Source: Silene latifolia | Lineage: Eukaryota > Streptophyta > Magnoliopsida > Caryophyllales > Caryophyllaceae | Direction: 5' to 3' | DNA length: 64,000 bases | NCBI RefSeq assembly: GCF_048544455.1 | Contig: NC_133538.1 | Span: forward strand, 255,922,491-255,986,490 | Part shown: positions 43,676-56,654 of the stretch, one piece after another | How the letters are laid out: every line of letters begins with the position of its first letter | Position numbering within the stretch: the stretch's first letter is position 1 | Made by a program: the position numbers and the translations under genes | The notes under the pieces: generated by a model | Databases searched by the model: none | What the model was told of the DNA's origin: nothing | What the model saw: only the letters and a program-made list of their open reading frames with translations

Positions 43676-44650
43676 CTAAATATTAGCTATTACACGGGGA
43701 ATAGCTACCCCGAAGACATCCTCCCGAAGGATATTGCGTAACTCATTGAAAGAAACATTTATATGAGTAGGAATGGTGCTCGAATTGATTCCTCGATTAG
43801 CTATTAAATCCGTTGTTCTATTCGCTTCTCGATATACATGCTCCAACTTCACCATCCAATTAGTGTCTCGAATTAACCCTTTGCATATTCCAACAATAAA
43901 CTTAAGGCTATTACTTACTAGTTGATCTTCATTAATTAAATTAATACATTGAGCATTGTCCATGTTGATTAACAATTTCGAGATGTTCATAGCTTTGGCT
44001 CTTTCTAGACCAGCGAGCAAGGCAAGGAGCTCGGCTTTCATCGATGTGCAAGCACCACAGGAAAGAGATTAAGCTGATATGAAGTCACCTGACTCATTTC
44101 GAAACACGCCTCCCCCTCCAGTGGGTCCTGGGTTGCCCTTCGAGGCACTGTCTGTGTTCAATAGTGTCCAACCATGTGGTGGCGGGTTCCAGCGAACATG
44201 AATTTCCACATTAGGAGGTCTCGGTGGTGGGATAAGAATGTCGAAATTGTTGAAAGCTTGTCTCGTAATTTCAAACTGTTGGCGCAAAAACAGGTGGGGT
44301 TGACTCGGGTTTTCGCCATCTCTCCCGAAAACTATATTATTCCGCCATTTCCAAATCCACCAGTTAGTAACAGTGAAGACAAGAGGCCAATCTCTCGCGT
44401 TCACTTCCACATCATTACTCGCATTCTTGGTTAGCCAGGTAGTAAAGGGGGTATTAAAGAAAAAATTATTAGAGGGACTAATCCCTAAGAGATACCAAAT
44501 ATGTCGAGATACCTGACAAGAGCGGAGTAGATGTTCAGTTGTTTCGTCTTCTCCGTTGCAGCGTGGACAAATTGGATTATCGCCCATATTTATTTTAAAG
44601 CGATTGACATTGGCCATTAATCGGTCGTGACCCGCAAGCCAAAGGAACAT
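43676..44650 (-). pseudogene. LINE ORF2: zf-RVT and RNase H end
   Basis: The frame 44650-44069 holds CPRCNGEDETTEHLLRSCQVSRHIW (the zinc-binding zf-RVT block) and WTLLNTDSASKGNPGPTGGG, the start of a plant-type RNase H with the first catalytic Asp. The frame 44041-43676 continues with MKAELLALLAGLERA (Glu), INMDNAQCINLI (Asp) and HVYREANRTTDLIANRG (His/Asp). A stop near 44069 separates them. RNase H domains of this type occur at the end of ORF2 in some plant L1 lineages. Confidence 0.88.
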
Positions 44651-44689
44651 TTGATTTTTTTGTTGTATGGGTAGCCTCCAAATGGTCCG

Positions 44690-46728
44690 CTAAAGCGGTG
44701 TTTCGGGAACTTGTGTATTGCTTGCTTCGTTTAAGAAGCCTAGTGCCGTTTTGAGAGAAAACTTGCCCGAGGATGTTCCTTGCCAGTACAAAGTAACCTC
44801 TTGGTCAGGGTCCGGAACAAGCGAGATAGATGCTATTTTCTGTAGTATCGATTGTGGTAACAAGTCAGCGAATTGTTCCCATTTCCATTCATTTATTTCA
44901 CACCATATATCACTTACAGTTGCATTTATTGAAGCTTCCGGAATTGAAGCTGTTGCGTGGTCTGACAAACATATCCCGTCCACCCAATAATGGTCCCAGA
45001 ACAAAGTTCTTCGACCATTGCCTACAGCTGTTGCGGTTCCGCGAGTAATGGTCTTTGCTTGAGACGAGATACCGGCCCACACATTGGACATATTTATCTT
45101 GGGCTGAAAAATATTAATCTCGCACCTGTTATTGCATTATTTCGCACGCAGGACCCGAGACCATAAACTGGTTGGTTCCGTTAACATTCTCCATCCAAGT
45201 TTCGTGAGAAAGGCCGCATTTGCTTGCCTTGCCGAGACTATACCGAGACCTCCTCTCGACTATGGTTGCTGGAGTGTATCCCAATTGATTAAATGGATAG
45301 ATTTTTTCTCTTCATCTAATCCCCAAAAGAAGCAACGAGTTTTTCTATCAATAGTATCACATATTGTTCTCGAAATTTTAGCGGTTTGCATACTGTAATT
45401 TGCAAGAGTTGTTAATGTAGATTTAACAAGTGTATCTCTACCTGCTAAAGAGAGTCTTTTAGTAACCCATCCCGATAGCCGCTTGTTTACTTTCTCTTCT
45501 AGATGAGCAAATGTATGACGAGTCACCCTTCCATTAATGGTAGGCATTCCAAGATAGGTGCCCAAGTCAGCTGTTTCCTCGAACCCCAAAGCCGTGCAAA
45601 TTGCCTCACGATCACTGTGGTTCGTGTTTTCCGAGAAAAAGACTCTCGACTTTGCATTACTTATCTTTTCCCCTGACGCCATACAAAAATTATCTAGCAC
45701 ATACCGTATAACTAATGCTTGCTTTTCACTCGCCTCAGCAAAGATCACTATGTCGTCAGCAAAAAACAGATTCGTGATCGAAGGACCATTTCGGCCTAGC
45801 ACTATGGGTCTCCAGTTGCTATTTCTAACCTCGAGGTCAATAGCTTGTTGCAATTTTTCAAGACACATAACAAATAGATATGATGATAAAGGATCACCTT
45901 GTCTAACTCCTCGAGAGGGGATAAATTGCTCAGTCGGTTCTCCATTCCATAAAATTTGCATACGAGCTGTAGTTACACATTCCATTACCACATCGATCAA
46001 GAGTTGAGGGAATATCATGTCGCTCATAGTGTCCCGAATAAGCTCCATCTCGGACGGTCATAAGCCTTTTCAAGATCGATCTTGATTGCCATATAGCCCA
46101 ATCGCCCTTTCTTCTTTCTAATTGAGTGTGTGGCCTCTTGAAAAATTACAATATTATATGTAATTTGTCTCCTGGGAACAAAGCCACTCTGAGTCTCAGA
46201 GATAAGATGAGGCAAAACTTTTTTTATACGGTTAGCTAGTGTCTTGCTTATAATTTTATAAGCGACATTACATAAACCAATAGGACGAAATTAAGACACC
46301 ACTTCTGGAGCATTAACTTTAGCGATGCGAACTATATGAGTATCATTGAGGCCCTCTGGGAAGCCTTTACCTTCTAATGCATTGATTACCATTTCACATA
46401 GAGACTCGACAATGAGGGGCCAGTTCTTCTGATAGAATAGAGCTTGAAAACCATCCGGACTGGGAGCTTAAAGTGAGCCCATATGATTTATTACTTGTTC
46501 TATTTCAACGATACTAAATGGCCTAGTAAGCCATTCCCAATCCTTGTTATTAAAAGCTTGGAAAAGGTCCCGTGGGAGATTATCTTCTTCACGAGCAATG
46601 TGTTCTTCGGTGTATAAGCTTTTATAGTAATCGACGATAAGTTGCTTGACCTCAGACGGATTATCAATCCAATCGCCATTTGCGTTTTTAAGAGTATTGA
46701 TTTTGTTTCTCCATCGTCTGACCAAAGT
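44690..46728 (-). pseudogene. LINE ORF2: reverse transcriptase
   Basis: From 46725: RRWRNKINTLKNANGDWIDN and FSIVEIEQVINHMGS; then the RT proper: SETQSGFVPRRQITYNIV, IKIDLEKAYD, GVRQGDPLSSYLFVMCLEKL and the catalytic FADDIVIF. Then LGMPTINGRVTRHTFAHLEE and FWDHYWVDGICLSD. Several stops and shifts (near 46470, 46290, 46030, 45260) break it. The frame enters this piece directly across the 7.25-kb LTR insertion. The last bases (46724-46728) are the duplicated target AAAGT. Confidence 0.88.
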
Positions 46729-48099
46729 TGTAACACTCCCTCATACCAAGATACCTTACCAGGACTACCCAAGCATGAAAGGCTGTTACCATCTCGGTTG
46801 CCCGAGGTTAGTATATATCAAAAGCGTCCGTCCTAAACACATTTATTAGAAGTACTGTAAAGTATTAATGTTTACAACAATCCAAATCAAAACCAAAACC
46901 AATAAAGTGAATACAACTGAGGACAACTACAAAATCATAGCTAAGACTCGTGACTGTGATACTACAACTGGTGATGACGACTTCCCATGACCGCCCAAGC
47001 TCATCAAATGCAATACCTGTCAAGTCTGCTCACCATCCCCGAATGGATCACCGCAGGTTTTACAAAACAACAACAACGGGGTCAGTACTACTCAATCAAT
47101 ATAAGACAGCAAACAATACAACCAGCTGATCATCGATTTCACACACAGTAACCGACTACACACCGAAGTGTGTAGCCCTGCCAGATTACCAATCGCAACA
47201 AGTAATCCTCGCCGCCAGTGGGTGACCGCAGCCCATCCCCACCTAGTCAAGCTCATCAACGAGCGACTAACAATCCCTGTCCCTTAATGTGCACATCCCC
47301 TCTCGTGACGGGTTCCACGGAGGGCGAACCAGGGTGTGAAGCCACTCCCGCAAGTGACTCCACCACAATCATACACACACAGCATCACAGCTGTCACAAC
47401 ATCACAACCGTCACAACACAACCACACCAACACCGTCATAACAACACCCATACTCCGATGATCAGCAGATAACAACGATTACAACACAAGCACAGTCTTA
47501 AATCAATTAACAGTAACTGAGTAGGGAAACTCTACCTTTTCGCAATCCGATATGCTCTAATCAATCATACAATATGCATAGCAATTACCACATCGTCACC
47601 TACAACAATTATAATCAACAATCAACACACATATAATGACCAAACCCTAAACCCCCAAATCAACCCAAAACAATAATTAGAGCAAAACCCTAAAAGACAA
47701 CTTAATGAGACTCATGAAATCAGAGACTTACCGACATAATCGACGCAAGGCAAGATTCGTTAGACTCACGAACAATCCACGCAAATGAGAGGGAGATTTG
47801 GAGAGAATTAGAGTTGCGTTGTGTAGTTTAGGTTTTGTAAAATATTTTAGAAACTGTAAAATGCGTCTCAATATAACTCTAATCCTTTCTAAATCAACCG
47901 CGGAAAATATTACCCGTCAGACCGGATACTCGGTCGAGTATAGAATATACTCGGCCGAGTATCCTCTACTCGGTCGAGTATTACCCATACTCGGCCGAGT
48001 ATTCCTGGGCAGTAGCCAAACAGAATACCCAACACACTTTACTCGACCGAGTAGGCCATACTCGGTCGAGTACCAGCCTATAAAATCCGTAGTGTTACA
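46729..48099 (-). repeat. 3' LTR of the LARD-like element
   Basis: Starts TGTAACACTCCCTCATACC on the plus strand and ends CGTAGTGTTACA. Six ACTCGGYCGAGT-type palindromes lie at 47929-48075. ORFs here (47218-47472, 47798-48199) recur in the other LTR and are not genes. Confidence 0.92.
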
Positions 48100-51000
48100 A
48101 TCTTCATCCTTTAAAAAGAACTTCGTCCCCGAAGTTCCAACCCAACCTATAACACATGGACACCTAACACCAGCTCCACTAACCACGCTCACTAGATAAC
48201 GTATCCTCTCGATATTGACTCCATAATATTATCGAATAACCACGAAATAATGTTGCCAATCTTGTCTCACTTCCATAACACCCAATAGCACTCAATACCA
48301 AGACAATCCACATAGAAGATCAACCATCAAAACGGATGTTACATTCTACTACCCTTAAAAAGGAACTTCGTCCTCGAAGTTTACTCACACTCATCAACAT
48401 CATCATCCAGCTGCCAAAACTCTCGAACCCATAAATATCATCATCCACTTTTATCAACACTATCGAAAAAAATTCTCACACTCCTAAACATCGAACTACT
48501 ACAAGCACAACCATGGCCTTTTAACACTATCAACCACTATATGTACCCATCCATTCCTTATGCTACACCAACACTCTACGTCCAATAATATTACGACATG
48601 CACAACCCTCAAACGCTCTTTGCCGCATCCTACTCCTCTTAAGACACATGTTACGTCCTCGTAACTCACTAATACTAGATCCTTAGCTATACCTCTCATT
48701 ATCTTCATCACCACCACATGTGAAAGATACCCGCCTATAATCTAAACACTTACTATTCCTATATCCAAGGCTCTCTTACTTAAACAATTTTCATACCTCG
48801 ACTTATTCTGCACTCCATCTAACCAAAACCACACAATCCAGATCATAACAAACACTCTAACTCTTCCACATTACCGCGACATGACATACCTCTCTATATA
48901 AACTATATAAAACTCTTATCGCCAAAAGCATAACTCACGATCCACACTTGTTACGTACACTCACACTCGATCCTCAAGTTCCTTTCTTTCATTACCGCAA
49001 GACTCATACATAACTTAACACGACACTAATTACCCAACATCCTACACTCACTGTCTCAACAAAGGATTATGAACCACCTGCATATATCAGATCATTACCA
49101 CACATGTTCTACAAATCACTTGCCATTAACATGTCTACCAAAGCCTCATCTAGAACAAGATCAAAATTACTGTAACAACATATCCCAACTGTGTCCCATC
49201 AACAAAATATCACTATACCATGACAACAACGAAAACATATACAACTCTCTTTCATATCATACTCTACCCTCATTCCCAAACTGAAACTGGTAAGAAACAT
49301 CAACAAACAAACAACAGTCTACATGTCTAACCAAAACTCACAAGAAACAACAGCAACAAAACAACAATCTGTGCGTAACTGGTCTGAACTTTCGAAACTC
49401 AAATCGTAACCACCCCGTATACTCCAACACAATCGGTGACGGCATCGCAACACCGCCACCAACAGCCGCACCGCAGCGCGAAAATGCCCGCATCACAACA
49501 TGAAGTACCATGCCCGGATCACCACTCGAGGCACAACAACCACATCGATAAACATCACAATCACATATAATTCCCATAAACACTGACTCAGTATGACATT
49601 TCGAACAAGAAATCTCATTCAAAACCATTTTACTAGATTATAACACAACATATTATACGGAATAAACTGACAAGAATCTCATGAACATCATCCCTACCAT
49701 TTCACGGAATAAACATGTATCATCAATACACATACAATTTTAACTATCCATGCCAGATCAATCAAATTATTACCTTTTGAACCTCATTCCATTAGTACAC
49801 CGTACCCAACATAAATTACAAAACATTCATATAACAACTTTATAATTATCACACCATACCACTTTTTGTGAGGTCAGAACCTCACACAAACATTTACACA
49901 TATCATAGACCCGTAATCACATCCAACTAGTCAATCCTGATCACGTAAGTTACCACCTGTTAAAAGTTACCTCTCACCTGAGTTTAACTCGTACACCCCT
50001 CATAACATATTCTCCCGTTCGCATAACCATCACCCCCTGCCAAATGTAACCATACCATTAATACTCAACTACTAACAACCGCCTCATATAACCACATCTT
50101 ATACTCTCTCACAACCATACATATCTATCTGGTCTCTACAAAATCAACCACATTAGAACAACTAGCTTCCCTAAAGCAACATCATCCTCAACCACTAGTG
50201 ACAATACTATAGCACCAACATTTTTCATGTGACTACTCTCTTACTATCACTTCTTAATATCACAATCCGTTTTCTCTCTTTGGTTATCAACCCAAATAAC
50301 GAACATCCAATCCATCAACAAGATTTACCTCAACATTATTCTCAAATCTATCCTTTATCATATCGTTACCTAACTCTCCACCAAAATCTCAGATCGTGCA
50401 AACACTCTACAAGCTCCTTATTCCCTTAATACCTCGAAACTCACGGCTAACACGTCATCCTGCTCTCCTATATAACCATTAACTCACACCCTCTAGTGGG
50501 GATATCGTACATTTCATAATTTCCTACCTTCATGCTCCTTAACTCCGGTCAACGTTCTCTCAACTTACTTCCATCCCTCTTTCCCTCCTTTTACTCAATA
50601 ATGCCAATTAATAAGTCATCTCCTTTCTCTTTCTACCTAACTCTTTAGTCATTTGTTTATTTTCCATAGCTCCACAACTCTAATTCCATTACTTCATATC
50701 AATATCTTATCATTCTTCTTATCATTTATCATCTCTCATCTTGCTTCACACTCACCCTTGTCACCATCAAGTCCACGCACTAACAGTTACTCTTCAATTA
50801 GTCGTATCTCCCTTTCGCATCTCTAGAAATCAAAATTCACTTCATACCGTTTGTCCAAAGAATTACACACTAGGCTCACCCCTTTGATATTCCAACTTCC
50901 CAAACTTAGCCACTATCTACAAATCCACATCGCAACATAACTTCCTTTAAGTTCACTATATACCTCTCTTTCCTATCTTCTTATAACAACCTTCCATTAC

Positions 51001-52596
51001 ATATATCCTTAAGCAACTCTATCCTAGCTGTCTTCCTCCATAAATCCTTACACATCCAAATATGCCACTATTCGTATCCTTTATCTCAATCTTTCATTCT
51101 CATGCTTCTTTACACTTACATCACCTTTTGTCCATATACACTTACTTTTATACTACTCAACACACGACTATATCACTCCTCATATCTCACAAAACATGCT
51201 CTTTACCTCGATTAGCTCATCATTCTTCCCTTTTCTTTTTCCACTATCCTTCACAACCACATTAACACATGTCTTCCTTACCCAACACATGTCCCTCATA
51301 AACCATCATTCTCCATGTCATAACTTCCGGTAACTTACGTATCAAGACCGTCTCACATATAAAAGGATGCGTTAAGACTCAAAACATACATGTGTATATA
51401 CCCTACGACTCAAAACAATGTAAAAACATAGCCACCGGCTCAAAACAAAAGTAAGAACATAGCCACCGACTCAAAACAAAAGTAAGAACATAGCCACTGA
51501 CTCAAAACAAAAGTAAGAACATAGCCACCGACTCAAAGTGGCCGCCCAATGAGGTACTCGCTCGAGTACATAACATACTAGGTCGAGTACAAGGTACTCG
51601 GTCGAGTAACTATATTACTCGGTCGAGTTTTCGACTCCGGAAGCAAACTCAATTGTCGCAGAAGGATTACTCGGTCGAGTATTGGGAATACTCGGCCAAG
51701 TAGACCTTACTCGTTAGAGTATGAGACTACTCGGCCGAGTTCACGACTCCAGACGCTAAACAGTATTATCACAGAGAGATTACTCGGCCAAATATGGAAT
51801 ACTCGGTCGAGTATAAAAGATACTCGGCCGAGTAGGGACTACTCGGTCGAGTATCGACGCAGTTCTCAGCACCGTCCAGTTTTCGTAAAACAGTCATATC
51901 TCACTCGTTACTTGGTCATTCTGTGCGTGTGACCTATCGTTAGAATTGTAAGAGGACAAGCTATCACCTCAATTTGGAATCACAACAATATCATTTCTAG
52001 AACTCGACTTATGACAGTTTTAAGACAACCCTTCCAAAATCGGTTGTATACAAATCAAAATTTCTTAACAAAACAACTTAAACATGCATAAAACAAACAA
52101 TAACGATCCAATACTTCTAAAAACCAGTACATGGGTGACTTTTTATCCTATCCACATGGAAATTAAACACGACATTCATATGCATAGACGCATGACCTTA
52201 ATCATATGCTACTACCACAACCAAACATTAACATCATCATGGTTATGTACGCATGTTCCACTACCCTTTTGAAAGCCACATAATAAACACTTAACATGCC
52301 AACATATTTCATACCAAATCCGTTTCAACAAGTTTCACCATGTCTTACACATGTTTCCACACATCTCACTTCCTTTCACATGATTCAACCATTCAATTTC
52401 CACATACCACACACACGCATCGAAAAGACTCACAACAATTTCCCCCTGGTGACCGGCTTGAGATTGTGAGGGCCATAATTCGACTTCGGGACGTCTCCCA
52501 AGTCTTTGCCGAAGCTCCAAACAACTCTCCCCGGGTTCATTTTATTTAGACTCCCTAAGTTCATAGGGTTCATTAGTTTTAGGTGCCAGAATCTTC
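48100..52596. other. A/C-rich non-coding interior of the LARD-like element
   Basis: No gag, protease, RT or integrase motif in any frame. Two copies of a TTTAAAAAGAACTTCGTCCC-type segment (near 48110 and 48352), the second following GTTACATTCTACTACCC, suggest a vestigial second LTR junction about 245 bp inside. A 31-bp tandem repeat (core AAGTAAGAACATAGCCACCG) spans about 51408-51537 in four copies. Palindromes fill 51553-51857. Many short ORFs are meaningless. Confidence 0.7.
51553..51857. repeat. Internal cluster of ACTCGGYCGAGT palindromes
   Basis: About twelve copies of TACTCGGTCGAGTA / TACTCGGCCGAGTA or one-mismatch forms in 305 bp. Each LTR has six more. Confidence 0.85.
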
Positions 52597-52609
52597 GGCT
52601 CTGATACCA
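52597..52609 (-). promoter_or_regulatory. Primer binding site (initiator-Met tRNA)
   Basis: Minus strand TGGTATCAGAGCC, three bases from the LTR edge at 52613; the standard tRNA-iMet site of plant LTR elements. Confidence 0.93.
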
Positions 52610-52612
52610 CTT

Positions 52613-53981
52613 TGTAATACCCCCCCATACCAAGGTACCTTACCAGGACTACCCAAGCATGAAAGGCTGTTACCATCTCGGTTGCCCGAGGTTAGTATAT
52701 ATCAAAAGCGCCCGTCCTAAAAACATTTATTAGAAGTACTGTAAAGTATTAATGTTTACAACAATCCAAATCAAAACCAAAACCAATAAAGTGAATACAA
52801 CTGAGGACAACTACAAAATCATAGCTAAGACTCGTGACTGTGATACTACAACTGGTGATGACGACTTCCCATGACCGCCCAAGCTCATCAAATGCAATAC
52901 CTGTTAAGTCTGCTCACCATCCCCGAATGGATCACCGCAGGTTTTACAAAACAACAACAACGGAGTCAGTACTACTCAATCAATATAAGACAGCAAACAA
53001 TACAACCAGCTGATCATCGATTTCACACACAGTAACCGACTACACACCGAAGTGTGTAGCCCTGCCAGATTACCCATCGCAACAGGTAATCCTCACGCGA
53101 TGGGTGACCGCAGCCCATCCCCACCTAGTCCAGCTCATCAACGAGCGACTAACAATCCCTGTCCCTTAATGTGCACATCCCCTCTCGTGACGGGTTCCAC
53201 GGAGGGCGAACCAGGGTGTGAAGCCACTCCCGCAAGTGACTCCACCACAATCATACACACACAGCATCACAGCTGTCACAACATCACAACCGTCACAACA
53301 CAACCACACCAACACCGTCATCACAACACCTATACTCCGATGATCAGCAGATAACAACAATTAAAACACAAGCACAGTCTTAAATCAATTAACAGTAACT
53401 AAGTAGGGAAACCCTACCTTTTCGCAATCCGATATGCTTTAATCAATCATATAATATGCATAGCAATTACCACATCGTCACCTACAACAATTATAATCAA
53501 CAATCAACACACATATAATGACCAAACTCTAAACCCCCAAATCAACCCAAAACAATAATTAGAGCAAAACCCTAAAAGACAACTTAATGAGACTCATGAA
53601 ATCAGAGACTTACCGACATAATCGACGCAAGGCAAGATTTGTTATACTCACGAACAATCCACGCAAATGAGAGGGAGATTTGGAGAGAATTAGAGTTGCG
53701 TTGTGTAGTTTAGGTTTTGTAAAATGTTTTAGAAACTGTAAAATGCGTCTCAATATAACTCTAATCCTTTCTAAATCAACCGCGGAAAATATTACCCGTC
53801 AGACCGGATACTCGGTCGAGTATAGAATATACTCGGCCGAGTATCCTCTACTCGGTCGAGTATTACCCATACTTGGCCGAGTATTCCTGGGCAGTAGCCA
53901 AACAGAATACCCAACACACTTTACTCGACCGAGTAGGCCATACTCGGTCGAGTACCAGCCTATAAAATCCGTAGTGTTACA
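52613..53981 (-). repeat. 5' LTR of the LARD-like element
   Basis: Pairs with 46729-48099. The six palindromes (53809-53956) lie in the first 175 bp of the LTR in transcriptional orientation, the U3 start. One carries a mismatch (ACTTGGCCGAGT). Confidence 0.92.
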
Positions 53982-55115
53982 AAAGTGCTCACGTGAAAAT
54001 AGGAAGTGTTTCTATCTCTGTCTTTAATATATTCTAACCGTGATTTCTGGTACCAGAGCAGTTCTTCTTATTCGAGAACTTCATCAAGCTCTCTACGCAG
54101 TTTAGCTTCTAATTTGATAAGGTAACCCACTCTTGCTTTTGATAATTCTCGTTGACATCCGCCTATTCTTGCCATTAGCTCCCTCTTCTTTCTAAAAATA
54201 TTGCCAAAAGTATGTTTGTTCCAATCCCGTAGGTCTTTCGAAAGCTTCTCAAGTCGGGTAGTGAATAACCCGCTGTTCGGCCAATTCTCATCAACAAACT
54301 CGGTAAATTTTTCGTGCTTTAGCCAACACGCTTGGAACCTGAAAGGTTGGTTAATATTAGTAGTCGGAGCAAACCCGTTAGGTGAAATCAAGAGTAGGCA
54401 GTGGTCGGAATGAAAGGCTAGAAGGTGACGGACTAACGCATCCTCGTAGATTGTGCCCCAATTCGAATTACATAAAGCTCTATCTAGTCTAGCACTTTGT
54501 CGAGTTTCGATTGAGTTACCTCTAGCCCATGTATGAGACGAACTTGTAAAGGCCAATTCAATTAATTCACACTGTTCGATCCAATCATTAAATTTCTCAC
54601 ATCGTCATGCCATATTCTGGTCACCTCCGTGCTTTTTATCGAGAGTTCTAGTTTCGTTAAAATCACCCGCGAGCATCCAGGGATGGTTATTATAACGAGC
54701 GAAGTTTTCTAGTTCAATCCATAATTCTCTTCTATTGGTCGGATCCGGACTCGCATACACTGCAGAGAAAAACCAAGGTAATTCTCCGTTTCTTGCAATT
54801 TCAACCATCATAAACTGCTGATGCTCGGCAATCGGGGTGACAGAGACCAAATTAGTTTTCCAATATAACCATTTCCCTCCGCTAAAACCAACTGTATTTA
54901 TCCGAGCATTACCATTATAACCAATAATATTACCTAATTTAATAGCATGATCCCCACCCATATGCGTCTCAACTAGGGCAAGGACCGAAGGTTTATACAT
55001 TCTCACCACTTCCTTTATCGCGTTGATTTTATTCTTGCTACCTGTGCCTTGAACGTTCCATACTAACAATGTAATATGGAGTAGGTTTGGACTCAAATTT
55101 GGTATTTGTGTACTC
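53982..55115 (-). pseudogene. LINE ORF2: endonuclease domain and linker
   Basis: From about 55115: ITLLVWNVQGTGSKNKINAI, YKPSVLALVETHMGG, WLYWKTNLVSV, FFSAVYASPDPTNRRELW and WMLAGDFNETRTL give an AP-type endonuclease with the expected N, E and GDFN motifs. A TGA at 54605-54607 (probably from CGA) is followed in frame by WIEQCELIELAFTSSSHTW and ARLDRALCNSNW, with SDHCLLLI as the final catalytic SDH. A TAA near 54068 (probably from CAA) follows. Reading continues in frame to the LTR insertion at 53982. Confidence 0.88.
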
Positions 55116-55842
55116 ATAAAATCGAGAAGATAATTTAATGACGATAGATATGCTCGACTTACAAGCTTTAGAATGTTGTCAATACTCCATGCTATCGACA
55201 TCTCCAACATTAGACTCGCTGTATTTTTCTTTTCTATCTCGAACCTGACATCCAATATCGGACATTCCGATATCGTTACCATCATATAAGGAGCGGGCAT
55301 CTCCGGCCAAGTTTTCATGGTCAAAGCTTGGGTTGGAGGTACCACCACTATCTCTGGCTGCTGTGGCAGGCATCGAGGTTGGGGGAGGGGGTGGTCGTGA
55401 TAGGATAAGTATGGGTGAGGATTCATTGTTGGGTTGAGTGTAGCTTGATCTGATAATAGGCGAAACATGGGACTCTGTTCTTGTATTCGTTAGTATTGTG
55501 TTGCTAGACTTGGTAGACGGAGGCTTTGAAATTGTAGGGATATTAGTGATATCTTTTAGAACGGGAATGGAAGTATTTAGAATATCAGTTGAATTAGTAG
55601 GTTGAATAGTTTTAGTTTTAGGAGTATATTTGGTAGATCTTTTGGTTGAGTCTTTGTGGGAAAGTAATTTATTTGTTTGCCTATTTAGAGAATTGATCCT
55701 TTGATTGATCTTGTGTGAATTAGGAATATTTAATTTCCCTTTTATATTATTGGTGGAAGTAAAAATAGGAGAATTAGTAGGAATAATAGAATTATCAGAG
55801 ATTTCGAGGGTTGCCTAAAATATCGTATCTCGATCCCGCTCC
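55116..55842 (-). pseudogene. LINE ORF1 C-terminal part and ORF1/ORF2 junction
   Basis: Minus-strand frames carry low-complexity Ser/Thr/Pro/Asn text, as is usual for the C-terminal end of plant LINE ORF1. The 5' edge reads RYDILGN, a motif often found behind the zinc knuckle in this family, joining the fragment at 58284-58815 across the CACTA. Many stops. Confidence 0.65.
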
Positions 55843-56654
55843 CACTACAACAAATCATCACTTGCGCCACGAATTATGCCACGGGAACTCATAATTCGTG
55901 GCTAAATTTTGCTTAGCCACGGGAAAAACTTATTCATTATTTTGGAAAAAAAATTATGCCACGGGATAACTTTTCCCGTGGCAAAAAGTCACTTCCGCCA
56001 TGAATTAGGCTACACCCGTGGCAAATAATCATTTTAGCCACGGCCTATGTCACACCCGTGGCGAAATTTTATTTAGTCACGAATTGTTCCGTGGCAAATA
56101 TTTTTTTAGCCACGAACAAACAAACACCCGTGGCGAGTATCTTTTCCGATTTAAATCTGAATGAAATTTAATCAAATATAATAATATGAAAATACATTTG
56201 AATATAAAAATTTAGAAACACTTTGATTAATTTAATTAATATTTTTTATTGTTTTATTTACTTTAATAATAAATTTTAAAATTTTATAAACTTATATGCA
56301 AGCAAAGAAATGTTTATCGTCTAATTTTTTGATTTTATACAGATCACATTTATGTTTTGTAGGTTTTTCAAAATATTGATAATTTAAAAAAAATTGTTTT
56401 AATATATACTATGTTTATTAAAGTCGTGCATTTCTTTTACCTTTTTAAATTAAACTTTATAATCTTGAATAACAATCTTAAATGATCGTATCACATTTAA
56501 AGATATAGCATATCAAATTGAATAAAAAAGTTATTTACCATCTATCTTTGAAAATCCAAAATTAATATATTGTTAAACTATTTCATTCAAAATTTTATTT
56601 CCAACTTTATTTGTAGGATATTTATAAAAAAATTTGAATTTGATATAAAATTTA

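Larger units (their letters stand above)
46729..53981 (-). mobile_element. Non-coding LTR element (LARD-like) inside the LINE
   Basis: LTRs of 1371 and 1369 bp (46729-48099 and 52613-53981) begin TGTAA and end GTGTTACA, flanked by AAAGT (46724-46728 and 53982-53986). An initiator-Met primer site sits beside the right LTR, so the element runs on the minus strand. The 4.5-kb interior (48100-52612) is A/C-rich with no gag or pol. LTR divergence by eye is near 2 percent. The 3' edge motif with CTTCGTCCCCGAAG resembles the end of Tekay/Del-type chromovirus polyproteins, so it is probably a derivative of one, mobilised in trans. Confidence 0.9.

Noticed and set aside
47218..54027. ORFs in the LARD LTRs and interior
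   Set aside because: A/C-rich, present in both LTRs, without gag or pol motifs.
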